Under the pieces are notes generated by a model, which worked only from the letters and a program-made list of their open reading frames with translations, did not search any database and was not told the DNA's origin. Shown here piece after piece: positions 19,667-30,099 of a stretch of DNA of 64,000 nt. The first letter of the stretch is position 1. Each line of letters starts with the position of its first letter. The translations under genes and the position numbers were made by a program. This DNA comes from Crenothrix polyspora (lineage in GTDB: Bacteria > Pseudomonadota > Gammaproteobacteria > Methylococcales > Methylomonadaceae), in the NCBI GenBank assembly GCA_945877505.1, contig CAMDWT010000002.1, positions 1-64,000 of the forward strand, read 5' to 3'.

Positions 19667-20968
19667 ATGAGCAGCAATAGGTTAGAGGTCTGGATAGACG
19701 CTGATTTTATAGGTGAAATCCTTAAGATTGGAACGCTTGCTAATAACGAGGGTAGCATTCGCTTTAACTATGATCCTAAATGGCTTAAGCATCCGCAGTG
19801 TTTCAATATCGATCCTGATATTTATCATGACAATTCGGTATCTTATCCAGATCCAGTTCTAGGTAATTTTGGTATTTTTATGGACTCATCTCCTGATAGG
19901 TGGGGGCAGACGCTTATGAAGCGCCGCGAAGCACTAGAAGCAAAAGATCAAAATCGCAAACCAAAAAACCTCTACGCTTGGGACTTTTTGGTTGGCGTTC
20001 AGGATGTAACGAGGCAAGGCGCACTTCGCTTTAAGTTGGAAGACACAGATGTTTTTTTAAGTGACCACAAATTATCTGCGCCACCACTCACAATGCTCAA
20101 AGAGCTTGAATTCATTGCAAAGGAGTTATCAAATAAACGTATTGATGATTTAAATGCATTAAGACGATGGCTTAGCGTGTTAGTTGCGCCAGGAGCTTCT
20201 TTAGGTGGCGCTAGGCCAAAAGCAAACTTCACGGAAACTGATGGCTCCATCTGGATTGCTAAATTTCCCTCAAAAGATGATGAACGAGATATCGGTGCAT
20301 GGGAGGGCATTACCCATCAATTAGCTATTGCGGCAAAAATTAATGTTCCTCAAGCAAAAATCATTAGATTGAATGGCGAGCACCACACTTTTTGCGTCAA
20401 GCGATTTGATCGTCATGAAAACAAAAGAGTTTTCTATGCGTCCGCCATGACATTGCTTAAAAAATCAGAAAGCGAAGGATCAAGTTATCTTGATATTGCT
20501 CAATGCTTAATGACAGGAAGATCAAATTCATCGATTGAGCCTAACCTCGAACAATTATTTAGGCGTGTGGTATTTAATGTTGCTGTAGGCAATAAGGATG
20601 ATCATTTACGTAATCATGGCTTCATATTATCCGAATCTGGCTGGCGGCTTTCACCTGCATTTGATATTAATCCGAATATTGACAAGGCTGAACATGTCCT
20701 TAATATCGATGATTCTGACAATCGCCCAAACATGGATACTGTAATGGCCACCTCATCAATGTATGAACTAGCGCCAGCAAAGGCAGAAAATATTATTGAT
20801 GAAATTATCAGTGTTGTTAAGGATTGGCGAATTGTAGCTAAAAGAATTGGTGTTTCAAATGCTGATATTGAGTTGATGGCATCAGCATTTTTGCAACATG
20901 TCCAAGCTAAGCCAATCATTCATGCTGATTATGAATATTCTGTCCGAACTTTAACACCTAAAACCTAA
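19667..20968 (+). CDS. hipA: HipA-like serine/threonine kinase toxin
   Basis: PDRWGQTLMKRRE, GASLGGARPKANF, FCVKRFDRH, NVAVGNKDDHLRNHGFI, DINP motifs. Confidence 0.93.
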   Translation: MSSNRLEVWIDADFIGEILKIGTLANNEGSIRFNYDPKWLKHPQCFNIDPDIYHDNSVSYPDPVLGNFGIFMDSSPDRWGQTLMKRREALEAKDQNRKPKNLYAWDFLVGVQDVTRQGALRFKLEDTDVFLSDHKLSAPPLTMLKELEFIAKELSNKRIDDLNALRRWLSVLVAPGASLGGARPKANFTETDGSIWIAKFPSKDDERDIGAWEGITHQLAIAAKINVPQAKIIRLNGEHHTFCVKRFDRHENKRVFYASAMTLLKKSESEGSSYLDIAQCLMTGRSNSSIEPNLEQLFRRVVFNVAVGNKDDHLRNHGFILSESGWRLSPAFDINPNIDKAEHVLNIDDSDNRPNMDTVMATSSMYELAPAKAENIIDEIISVVKDWRIVAKRIGVSNADIELMASAFLQHVQAKPIIHADYEYSVRTLTPKT

Positions 20969-21207
20969 CGTATCGGTGGAGTTAAATTTTTACTTCAAGT
21001 GTTCAACTTTAGTAAAGGAATTCATTTTTTCGCATCGATTCTCCTTGGGTATTCTTCGTTATTTTCTTGATCTTTTTGCCCATCAAGTGGTATAAAATTT
21101 TGCGGTCTATGATCAATTAAAAGATTAAGAATCGAGTGCTTTGCTAAGTTTTCTGGAGTTAGTTGATTTGAAACAGATTATATTTTTTAACAAAATGAGG
21201 GTAAACG

Positions 21208-21600
21208 ATGTTTGTAATAAAAAAGATAAAAATAACGAGCTTAATTCTACTGGGGTTAGTGCTTCTAACTATTCATAACAAGCAAGCAGTAGCCCAAGAA
21301 AACATAAAGCTGTCTAAAGCAACTTTATTAGAAAAAAGGATTGAACTTCCGAGTAAAAATATAGAGGCTAAGGTGGTGCGTGTAATATTTCCTCCTGCTT
21401 TTGTAACGCCTTGGCACACGCATGAAGGTCCAGGTCCCCGATACGTGGTAAAGGGTAGGTTAAAGGTTGTCGAAGGGGGTAAAGCCACTATTTATTCTGC
21501 AGGTGAGACATTTTGGGAGTCAGGAGATTTAATGTCAGTTGAAAATATGGGGGAAACCCTCGCCGAATTAATTATTTTTGAATTAGCACCCAGCAAATAA
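21208..21600 (+). CDS. Secreted/membrane-anchored cupin-domain protein
   Basis: N-terminal hydrophobic segment; PPAFVTPWHTHEGPGPRYVVKGRLKV cupin motif. Confidence 0.85.
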   Translation: MFVIKKIKITSLILLGLVLLTIHNKQAVAQENIKLSKATLLEKRIELPSKNIEAKVVRVIFPPAFVTPWHTHEGPGPRYVVKGRLKVVEGGKATIYSAGETFWESGDLMSVENMGETLAELIIFELAPSK

Positions 21601-21922
21601 TACAAGCACTGTTTAGTCTCTTCTAAGTCCTTTAAAACTTCCCTTCCTTTGCCAGGCTTTAGTTGCCTTGAGCGCAACTAAAGCCATGACAGTCAGTTTT
21701 TTTCATTATAGTGGCGCACCTATAAGAGTCTTGTACAAGGTTTGTATAGGTTTAGCTAGGTTCTTTGTGCTGATACAATAATTTAAATAAGATAAATAAT
21801 TACAATAAGTTGTGATTATTTATTGTGCCTTTACATCATTTCCCCCGCTTTTTTATAGCTGAAATAAGCTAACGATGATTTCAACTTATCTTTATTTTGT
21901 TCATGTTTTGTTAAACTATACT

Positions 21923-21951
21923 TTGACAAAATTAAAAGCAATTGATACTCT
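21923..21951 (+). promoter_or_regulatory. Candidate sigma-70 promoter upstream of the RpoD-like gene
   Basis: TTGACA-N17-TACTCT. Confidence 0.35.
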
Positions 21952-22144
21952 ATTTCGAAACGATTAGTAAACAAATAGTTAATAACGAGTTTGATGATTT
22001 TTCTAATCGTAAAAATAGGAGTGAGTTCTTATTTGAGTTTTAAAAATAAAAATAAAAAAAAATAAGTAAATGTTTATCTTATCCAAGGTTCGATAAACAG
22101 CTATTTAAATTTTCAAAATACTCTGTTTGTGAGGATTTGGTGTT

Positions 22145-23524
22145 ATGGCTTATTTAAATACACAGTTGTCAAAGCAAGACTTAATGGTTGTTGATAAAGC
22201 GACTGTTAGTGTTGAGTCGTCAATACAAAATGATACGGTAACTGAAAATTATGTGGAAAACAGCAATTTCCATATAGCTAGTAAATTAAAAATTGAGAAA
22301 AGTAAGCTTATAAACGCACTTTCTCAATTTCCAATGACGGCATTATGGCTTTTAAATCAATATGAACAACGCACAGATATCGTTGAGCAAGATGAAGATT
22401 TAACGGTAGAGGCAGAATTAACAACCGACTTAAAAGAGATAAAAAAATATTTTTATAGCTTATCGGGAAATTCGCTAACAGATAATAGTTATGCCGCTGA
22501 AAAGCAAGATCTAACTACAGCTTTACAATTATTTGCATTTACTTTCAATGACTTGGTTGGGTTAGTAGACATGTTTGTTTTTGCCTACAAGTTTAGGGGA
22601 TTGTGTTATCAGTCCGGTAGTCAAAGTAATAAAAAAGAGTCTGATCTAATGCTTAAAAGATTAGAAGGAGATGCACGTCGCAGCAAAAACAAAGCCTCCG
22701 TTTGGTCAGAAATATTTCTCAGCTATGATGAGCAGTTCCTCTTTCTATCGAGTAGCGATATGCATAAATATTTTACTGAAATTGTTTTTTCAGAGAATAG
22801 CTGGTTGAAATTACGACAACAGTTAGCAACCGCTAACTCACGATTAGTCTTATTTATAGCAAATCAATATAAAGGTGGCTTCTTAGATTTTGATGATCTT
22901 GTTCAAGAAGGTCAGACGGGTTTGTTAAAGGCAGTTGATAGATATGACTATCGTTTAGGATTTCAGTTTTCCACTTACGCAGGCTATTGGATTAGACAAG
23001 CTATTTCTAGGTCTTTGTCACGCTGTGAGAGAGTCGTAAGAGTTCCTTGTGGGCAAGTTGCTAACATGAATAAAGTCTTTAGAGTTAAAGATCAATTTAT
23101 TGCGCAAAAAGGCAGAGAGCCAAGCTTAAAAGAATTGGCAGAGCAAGTGAAACTGTCGCCTGAAGAAATAACATCTATTTTCGCAATTTCCCAAACAGCA
23201 ATATCTCTTGAGGGTACGGAAGAGGAAGGTGAAGTTTTATTTTCACCCATTGATTATCTTGAGCAAGAGGTCTTTGTCGATTCGTTTAAGAAAATATCTA
23301 AAATGGATTTGGATTCTCTGATAGGGAAGGCAATTAAAGGGCTAAATCCTCGAGAAGCAAAAGTCATTAGCTGTCATTTTGGTGTTGAAGTTGAAAATAG
23401 TATGACCTTACAAGAGATTGGTGCTGAGCTTAATTTAACTAGGGAACGCGTTAGGCAAATTCAGGTAATGGCCCTGAATAAAATTCGCCGAAGTTTTGGA
23501 GATCAACTAGTCGCCTTTTTATAA
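22145..23524 (+). CDS. RpoD-like sigma-70 factor (divergent paralog)
   Basis: Regions 2-4: ANSRLVLFIANQYKGGFLDFDDLVQEGQTGLLKAVDRYDYRLGFQFSTYAGYWIRQAISRSL ... NLTRERVRQIQVMALNKIRR; divergent N-terminal half that aligns by eye with the RpoD non-conserved region. Confidence 0.9.
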   Translation: MAYLNTQLSKQDLMVVDKATVSVESSIQNDTVTENYVENSNFHIASKLKIEKSKLINALSQFPMTALWLLNQYEQRTDIVEQDEDLTVEAELTTDLKEIKKYFYSLSGNSLTDNSYAAEKQDLTTALQLFAFTFNDLVGLVDMFVFAYKFRGLCYQSGSQSNKKESDLMLKRLEGDARRSKNKASVWSEIFLSYDEQFLFLSSSDMHKYFTEIVFSENSWLKLRQQLATANSRLVLFIANQYKGGFLDFDDLVQEGQTGLLKAVDRYDYRLGFQFSTYAGYWIRQAISRSLSRCERVVRVPCGQVANMNKVFRVKDQFIAQKGREPSLKELAEQVKLSPEEITSIFAISQTAISLEGTEEEGEVLFSPIDYLEQEVFVDSFKKISKMDLDSLIGKAIKGLNPREAKVISCHFGVEVENSMTLQEIGAELNLTRERVRQIQVMALNKIRRSFGDQLVAFL

Positions 23525-23693
23525 TATACAAACGCTATAAAGCAAGTTACTATTTAAATCCTGCTAAAAAGGTAGGAAATTTTTAGTTATTTAAAACTGA
23601 TGTAAAAGTGACGTGGCAACATCAAGTTCAGGATGCAGCTGTAGTTAACCGTAACGCTACATTGATCTTTTTAAAAGGTCAGGAGATTAGACC

Positions 23694-25613
23694 ATGAAAA
23701 AACATATACTAAACGCCCTACTCTGGAGTGTTGTATTGGCCGGGGCATTTCTTATTTACAATCGTGTAAATACCACGCCAGCCATAGACGAATCACTCGC
23801 TTATTCTGAATTTATTGTAAAAGTTAAGAATAAGTTGGTTGATCGAGTAGAAATGACAGGGCAAACAATTAAGCTGCGGACAGCTGATGGTCAAAACTAC
23901 GAAACGTACAATCCAAATGATCCACATTTAATTGATGATCTATTAAGCGCGGGCGTTCAAGTTAGAACTAAGCCACCTGCTCAACAATCACTTTTTATGC
24001 AGATGTTTATCTCATGGTTTCCTATGTTGCTTTTGATCGCTGTATGGATCATTTACATGCGTAAAACACAAGGTGCAGGCATGGGAGGGAATGCCTTTGG
24101 TAAAAGCAAGGCTAAATTACTTGAAGAAGATAAGTTAACGGCTACTTTTGCCGATGTGGCTGGCTGTGAAGAAGCTAAGGAAGAAGTTACTGAGCTGGTT
24201 GATTTTTTGGCAGATCCACAAAAATTCCAAAAATTGGGTGGTCAAATTCCCCGTGGTATTTTGATGGTGGGGCCTCCAGGAACCGGTAAAACATTGATTG
24301 CAAGAGCCATTGCAGGTGAAGCAGGTGTTAAGTTCTTTACGGTGTCTGGCTCTGATTTTGTAGAAATGTTTGTTGGGGTGGGCGCATCAAGAGTTAGAGA
24401 TATGTTTGCTCAAGCTAAAGAACATGCCCCCTGTATTATTTTTATTGATGAGATTGACGCGGTGGGTCGCCAAAGAGGCGGTGCTGGCATGGGTGGTGGT
24501 AATGATGAACGTGAACAAACACTTAACCAGTTGCTGGTTGAAATGGATGGGTTTACAGGGAACGAAGGCGTCATCGTCATTGCAGCAACCAATCGTGCAG
24601 ACGTCCTCGATAAAGCGTTATTAAGACCGGGTAGATTTGACCGTCAAGTTAATGTGGGTTTGCCTGATGTAAGAGGGCGAGAACAGATTTTGAATGTACA
24701 TATCAAAAAAGTACCTGCAGCTGAAGATGTTAATTTAAAAGATATTGCACGAGGTACGCCTGGCTTTTCCGGCGCAGAGTTGGCAAATGTAGTAAACGAA
24801 GCCGCCTTATTTGCTGCAAGATCGAATAAAGTGCAAGTGAATATGAGCGATCTTGAGAAAGCAAAAGACAAGATACTAATGGGTGCTGAGAAACACACCA
24901 TGGTTATGACTGAAGATGACAAACTATTAACAGCCTATCATGAGGCTGGACATTGTATTGTTGGACAATCTTCACCTGATCATGATCCAGTGTACAAGGT
25001 TAGCATCATGCCACGAGGTAGAGCGTTAGGTATAACGATGTTTTTACCTGAAAGAGATCAATACAGTGCCAGCAAACGTAAGTTGGACAGCCAAATCTCC
25101 AGTTTATTTGGTGGAAGAATTGCTGAGTTAATGATTTATGGTGGTGACCGAGTAACAACCGGCGCATCAAATGATATCGAACGTGCGACAGAATTGGCTC
25201 GTAACATGGTGACTCGTTGGGGTTTTTCTGAAAAATTGGGACCTTTGGTCTATGGTGAAGAAGGTGGACAACCTTTCATGGGCTATCCTGGTTCACAAGG
25301 CAGTAAAGTTTCGGGGACGGTTGCCCAACAAATAGACGAAGAAATTCGTGCGGTGATTGATAGTAATTATCAGAAAGCAGAAACGATATTGCAGGAAAAT
25401 ATCAGTATTCTTCATAAAATGGCTGATGCATTAATGAAATGGGAAACCATCGATAAAGATCAAATTGATGATTTAATGGCGGGTAATGAGCCTCGTCCAC
25501 CCAAAGAAGATGCTGAGCCCGTTAAGACAGATTATTTAAAGCAGGATAAAGTTGACATAAGTAAACCAAATAAAACTAATATCAACAAAAACAAACCTGC
25601 CGGACAAGTTTGA
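23694..25613 (+). CDS. ftsH: ATP-dependent zinc metalloprotease FtsH
   Basis: [32 protein letters not shown]; 2 N-terminal TMs. Confidence 0.98.
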   Translation: MKKHILNALLWSVVLAGAFLIYNRVNTTPAIDESLAYSEFIVKVKNKLVDRVEMTGQTIKLRTADGQNYETYNPNDPHLIDDLLSAGVQVRTKPPAQQSLFMQMFISWFPMLLLIAVWIIYMRKTQGAGMGGNAFGKSKAKLLEEDKLTATFADVAGCEEAKEEVTELVDFLADPQKFQKLGGQIPRGILMVGPPGTGKTLIARAIAGEAGVKFFTVSGSDFVEMFVGVGASRVRDMFAQAKEHAPCIIFIDEIDAVGRQRGGAGMGGGNDEREQTLNQLLVEMDGFTGNEGVIVIAATNRADVLDKALLRPGRFDRQVNVGLPDVRGREQILNVHIKKVPAAEDVNLKDIARGTPGFSGAELANVVNEAALFAARSNKVQVNMSDLEKAKDKILMGAEKHTMVMTEDDKLLTAYHEAGHCIVGQSSPDHDPVYKVSIMPRGRALGITMFLPERDQYSASKRKLDSQISSLFGGRIAELMIYGGDRVTTGASNDIERATELARNMVTRWGFSEKLGPLVYGEEGGQPFMGYPGSQGSKVSGTVAQQIDEEIRAVIDSNYQKAETILQENISILHKMADALMKWETIDKDQIDDLMAGNEPRPPKEDAEPVKTDYLKQDKVDISKPNKTNINKNKPAGQV

Positions 25614-25627
25614 GGTGCGCTCATTTA

Positions 25628-25656
25628 GGGGGAGGGTATCCTCCCCCTTTTTTTTG
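25628..25656 (+). terminator. Rho-independent terminator after ftsH
   Basis: gggggagg-gtat-cctccccc followed by T8. Confidence 0.92.
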
Positions 25657-25753
25657 CCTTCATTTTAGATATTAAGTTGTTATTGTAGGTTTTAATGTAC
25701 GCATTCTATGATTATCAACTTTTGTTTGTATAAAAGCGCATTCGGAGAGAATA

Positions 25754-26134
25754 ATGAATAAACATAATATATTTTGGATTGTTGTTTTAATGATGATAGC
25801 GACTAATTCTTGGTCTTATGGAAGTAGCAGTAGTTCTAAGGCTTGTGCAAAGCCTAAGTTTTCTGAGTACTTACCCGTTGAAAATTCAGAAGTGGCAGTG
25901 GGGTCAAACTTTTCATTTAATGCCTCTGCAAATACCCATCCTAATAGCATAAAGGTTGCTGTAAAAGGCTTGCCAGTTAAGGTGACTGTAAAGCTTAAAA
26001 ATGCGGGTAATTATGAGGTGAGTGGTGTAATTCCTAGAGAATTAAATGATACTTTCGCTAGAATTTCAATTGATGCAGAGGCTGACAGTAGTTGCAATGG
26101 TGGCGGCGGCTGGTTAATCAAGATAACCAAATAA
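25754..26134 (+). CDS. Secreted hypothetical protein, SoxZ/Ig-like beta sandwich style
   Basis: Signal peptide; KVTVKLKNAGNYEVSGVIPRELNDTFARISIDAEADSSC. Confidence 0.55.
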   Translation: MNKHNIFWIVVLMMIATNSWSYGSSSSSKACAKPKFSEYLPVENSEVAVGSNFSFNASANTHPNSIKVAVKGLPVKVTVKLKNAGNYEVSGVIPRELNDTFARISIDAEADSSCNGGGGWLIKITK

Positions 26135-26307
26135 CAGTAAATTAACAAAAAATATTAGTTTTTTAGTTTGTTACAAGGTCCATAGTGTTTTATTTAAGCT
26201 GAAAAACACTTTAAGTAAGTCAATTAAAAAGCAGTAAAGTTGTTTGAATGTTTTAAAATAATAAAGCTTAGGAAGGGATTTTTTGGAGGGTGTATTAAAA
26301 TAATTGG

Positions 26308-26330
26308 AAGGGCGACCCATGAGTCGCCCC
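26308..26330 (-). terminator. Hairpin, candidate terminator for the RRM gene
   Basis: gggcgac-ccatga-gtcgccc; no strong T tract. Confidence 0.45.
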
Positions 26331-26355
26331 TTATCTTTCGGTCAAAATCGCTTAT

Positions 26356-26622
26356 TTAATTGCGTCGACCATTTTTACCAGTAGCGGGTTCTTCAAATTT
26401 AACTTTTAAAGGCTTTCCGCAATACAAATTGCCATCAAGTGCTGCTATAGCTGCTCGGGCTTCGTGACCTTCCATTCCAATAAAACCAAAACCTCTACAT
26501 TTACCGCTAAAAATATCGGAAACAAGTTGAATGGAGCGGACTTTGCCATATTCTGAAAATAAAGCTTGAACACTAGCCTCAGTGGCCTCGCTGGGTAAGT
26601 TTCCTACAAAAAGTCGTTTCAA
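26356..26622 (-). CDS. RRM-type RNA-binding protein
   Basis: KRLFVGNLPSEATEASVQALFSEYGKVRSIQLVSDIFSGKCRGFGFIGM (RNP1/RNP2). The track start (26682) is upstream; a TTG at 26622 preceded by AGGA gives MKRLFVGNL. Confidence 0.85.
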   Translation of the reverse strand: MKRLFVGNLPSEATEASVQALFSEYGKVRSIQLVSDIFSGKCRGFGFIGMEGHEARAAIAALDGNLYCGKPLKVKFEEPATGKNGRRN

Positions 26623-26732
26623 AAGACATATCCTAAATTCAGGGGGTGGGTTGATGGGCCGGATTAACCGGCTGTGCCACAACCCCGCATGGTCATTTAG
26701 GCGGAGTTGGGTGTCAGAAAGTAGCTTTTAGC

Positions 26733-26939
26733 TTACGCTGAAGTTACATTTGAAGCTTGAGGGCCTTTGGCGCCTGATTCAACTTCATATTTTACAGCTT
26801 GACCTTCAGCGAGTGTACGGTAACCACCGTCACTTGCGATTGCAGAAAAATGTACGAATACATCGGCGCTGCCATCACTAGGAGAAATAAAACCGAAGCC
26901 TTTCGACTCGTTAAACCACTTAACAGTACCAGTTGCCAT
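26733..26939 (-). CDS. Cold-shock domain protein (CspA family)
   Basis: [34 protein letters not shown]. Confidence 0.97.
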   Translation of the reverse strand: MATGTVKWFNESKGFGFISPSDGSADVFVHFSAIASDGGYRTLAEGQAVKYEVESGAKGPQASNVTSA

Positions 26940-27160
26940 GAAACTTCCTCAATAAATGAATGTAAATATTTTATTGCAAATCATACCGGGCACAAAAAGG
27001 AATAACGGATGAGATTTCTGAAAAGTGCTGATTAACATGCAAAACTTATTAAATAGAAGTCTCGCATTATGAGCGTAGTACTGTCCACTAACTTCTCTAT
27101 TATAGTAGCTAATCCTTAGTATAGCCATCTAATCTTTAGTTAAGGTGACTAGCAGTCATT

Positions 27161-29395
27161 TCATTTCCAGATGCTAATAATATTGGTAAAGTCATCTGTC
27201 CAGGTTTTCATATCGAAATATAAGGGCATTTTTTGCCAATTACCTAAGCGACTCATATTAAGAGGAGATAACGCTTCTGGGTTTTTTGCCAAAACAACCC
27301 AATCAGTAGCTATTACAAGAGGTATATCCTGTTGAGGTTTGTATTCTTGTATCAGTGCAGACCAATGTAAGTGCTCAGCATGAACTGACAAGACTTTTTT
27401 AAGGGCTAGGTGACGATTAGTTATATGAAAGGCTAATAGGCCATTAGGCTTAAGTTTTTTGAAGTAAATTTCTAGTGCTTCTTGTGTGAGTAAATGTGTG
27501 GGGACAGAATCTGAGCTAAAAGCATCCATTACCAATAAATCAAAGGTGTTATCAGGTTCTTTTTCCAGTGATAAGCGTGCATCACCCAAGCGTATTTTGG
27601 CATGACTCGCGCATAGCTTAAGATAGCTAAAATATTCAGGGTTACTGGCAATATCGACAACCAAGGGGTCGATTTCATAAAGTGTCCAGTTTTGTTGTTC
27701 TTTGGCATAGCAGGCTAAAGCCCCTGCACCGAGCCCAACGATACCGACCGTCCAATTCTGATTAATATTGTTATATTCTTTGAAAAGTTGCCCCATAGGG
27801 CCGGGTCGACTGTAATAAGTTAAGGGGGTTGTGGCTAAATCGGAGGGTAAACGTTGTGCGCCATGTTTAGTGGTGCCGTGAAAAAGTTCATGATATTTTT
27901 CAGGTTGATTTTGTTCAGAGGTTAATTCACTTTCTCGTACGGAAAGAACACCAAAAAAGGAACGATCTTGATACAGTGTATTAGAGGAAAGTCCATGAAG
28001 TCCGAGCGCAAGAAAAATGATCGCGCCTGTTAGCAATGCGAAAGCGACGGGTTGCTTGCGAAGAAAATAAGTAACAACAGTTAATGAAATTAAAATAATA
28101 ACGATGACATCAAAATATTGCAGTAAATTGCCTATATTATTATAAACAAGCAGTCCCGTTATAATGAGCAAGCTGGGCCCTGTTATTTGCAGAAGCAGTC
28201 CTTTTGTGGAAGGGGTTGTTTGCCACGGTCGTAATAATAAAGCAGCGACAATCATGAGAGGGTATTCATAGATACCATTGAATACGAACGGTGCAACAAA
28301 AGTGTTGAACATGCCGCCTAACATTCCACCAAATGACATAATCAGGTAGAAATTTGTTAAATATTGCGTATGGGGTCTGTTTTTGGCGAGTTCGCCATGA
28401 CAAACCATAACGGCAAAGAAAAAAGCCAGTAAGTGAAGTATTAGATAAGCCCAGTAAGGCAAATCCGCTGGATTGATAAACGCATAGGTAATAAAGGGTA
28501 GGAGTACCAGTGGTTGTAGCTTGACCATTATTGAATGTGTTTTGTCATTCCATTTAGAGAAAACGATAACAAAAGACAATAAATATAAAGTCAGTGGAAT
28601 AATCCATAACAATGGCACGGATGCAATATCGGTGCTGATGAAATTGGTTAAACCTAAAAGTAAGCTGGAAGGGACAAAAGCTAAAGCCAGCCAGTGTAAT
28701 TTTCTAAATAGACTTAGGTTATTTTCTGCCGGAGAATGTTCATCAATGATGATAGTGGTTTGTTGAGTTCGCCACAATATGAAGGCACAACCACTTATTA
28801 AAAAACAAAGTACTAGGTAGCCCAAGCTCCAATAAATTTTTTGATTCGACAATCCTATTGTTGGTTCAAGTAAAAAAGGGTAGCTAAGTAAAGCAATGAG
28901 ACTGCCAGTATTACTGGCAGCATAGAGATAATAAGGGTCATGACTGGTTTTATGGCCAATATTAGTAAACCATTTTTGCACTAACGGTGCTGTCGTGGAA
29001 ACCACGAAAAAGGGTAAGCCTATAGCAAGTAATAGAGTCCAGAGTAGCCAAATTGTAGGGTTGGTATCTGTTGGTGGCGTAGTATTTTCGGGTAAGGCGA
29101 GTGGTAAAGCTAAGAAGCTAAGCGCAATAACAAGCGCATGGATCTGGATTTGTCGGTGTCTGCCAAAGCGTGTAGAAATAGTATGCGCATATAGATAGCC
29201 TAGAAACAATATTATTTGGTAAAAAACCATGCAGGTATTCCAAACTGCCGGAGAACCACCTAACAAGGGTAATAATATTTTTCCGAATAACGGTTGCAGA
29301 ACAAACATTAGCGACGCGCTAATAAATAAGGTTCCAGCAAATAATAGGGTTAACGATAAGCTTTGGTTTTGTTTTTCTTCAGAAGTGTAGCTCAT
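27161..29395 (-). CDS. Fused MFS-like/spermidine synthase-like membrane protein
   Basis: About 14 hydrophobic segments followed by a SpeE-like Rossmann methyltransferase fold (VGIVGLGAGALACYA...YEIDPLVVDIA...DLLVMDAFSSDSVP). Confidence 0.88.
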   Translation of the reverse strand: MSYTSEEKQNQSLSLTLLFAGTLFISASLMFVLQPLFGKILLPLLGGSPAVWNTCMVFYQIILFLGYLYAHTISTRFGRHRQIQIHALVIALSFLALPLALPENTTPPTDTNPTIWLLWTLLLAIGLPFFVVSTTAPLVQKWFTNIGHKTSHDPYYLYAASNTGSLIALLSYPFLLEPTIGLSNQKIYWSLGYLVLCFLISGCAFILWRTQQTTIIIDEHSPAENNLSLFRKLHWLALAFVPSSLLLGLTNFISTDIASVPLLWIIPLTLYLLSFVIVFSKWNDKTHSIMVKLQPLVLLPFITYAFINPADLPYWAYLILHLLAFFFAVMVCHGELAKNRPHTQYLTNFYLIMSFGGMLGGMFNTFVAPFVFNGIYEYPLMIVAALLLRPWQTTPSTKGLLLQITGPSLLIITGLLVYNNIGNLLQYFDVIVIILISLTVVTYFLRKQPVAFALLTGAIIFLALGLHGLSSNTLYQDRSFFGVLSVRESELTSEQNQPEKYHELFHGTTKHGAQRLPSDLATTPLTYYSRPGPMGQLFKEYNNINQNWTVGIVGLGAGALACYAKEQQNWTLYEIDPLVVDIASNPEYFSYLKLCASHAKIRLGDARLSLEKEPDNTFDLLVMDAFSSDSVPTHLLTQEALEIYFKKLKPNGLLAFHITNRHLALKKVLSVHAEHLHWSALIQEYKPQQDIPLVIATDWVVLAKNPEALSPLNMSRLGNWQKMPLYFDMKTWTDDFTNIISIWK

Positions 29396-29501
29396 TATTA
29401 TTAGGGGCAGCTGCGTTATGATTGTTATTTTAATGCGCTAATAATAAAGCATTTGATAGGAAATGAGTTCAATTGAATGTAATTTTTTAGGATTAGTCGT
29501 T

Positions 29502-29732
29502 TTATCCGCCATCACCAATGTTTTCCCATACATTTGTATTATGATCTTCCAACTCATGTAGTTTTTTAGTGGTTATGAGTTGTTTGGCACGAAGTTCTTC
29601 AAGTTCGTGCTGATAGGCAGGTAATAAGTCGGCAGCATTGTCCTTGGATTTTATGACCAAGAAATCAATTTTAGCGCTATGCTCAATAAGTTCAGTAAGT
29701 AATCTTTGTCTGTATTCATCAGTTGTTTTCAT
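29502..29732 (-). CDS. Hypothetical protein (76 aa)
   Basis: ORF with coding-like composition located just downstream of fdsD on the same strand. Confidence 0.45.
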   Translation of the reverse strand: MKTTDEYRQRLLTELIEHSAKIDFLVIKSKDNAADLLPAYQHELEELRAKQLITTKKLHELEDHNTNVWENIGDGG

Positions 29733-29877
29733 GGGATTATCCTTGAGCTTGTTTATTTATAAGTCATCTTAAAATAAAGCCAATCGAAGGTAAGCTGTTG
29801 CCCGATTTATTAAATAGGAAATAATGGCCCCGTCAATTGTTCCTGATAAAAGCAAACCTGATTACTCAAAGAAAAAA

Positions 29878-30093
29878 TTATGATTGCTGAAGTTTTAAAA
29901 TGGCTACCTTAGTTAAATCATTTAAGCCGCTTCCATCTTGCATGCAATAAGTGATGATATCGTTACGCATTCTTGGATCCCAAGATCTTAAGATATGTTT
30001 TGATATGCCTTCAGCGGCAATTTCTTTATTGCTTTCTGCGTTAAAAAAATCACTAATATCATTGGCCATTCTGATAAGTCTGTCAATTTTCAT
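29878..30093 (-). CDS. fdsD: NAD-dependent formate dehydrogenase delta subunit FdsD
   Basis: IDRLIRMANDISDFFNAE...HILRSWDPRMRNDIITY; last in the fds operon. Confidence 0.9.
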   Translation of the reverse strand: MKIDRLIRMANDISDFFNAESNKEIAAEGISKHILRSWDPRMRNDIITYCMQDGSGLNDLTKVAILKLQQS

Positions 30094-30099
30094 GGTTCA

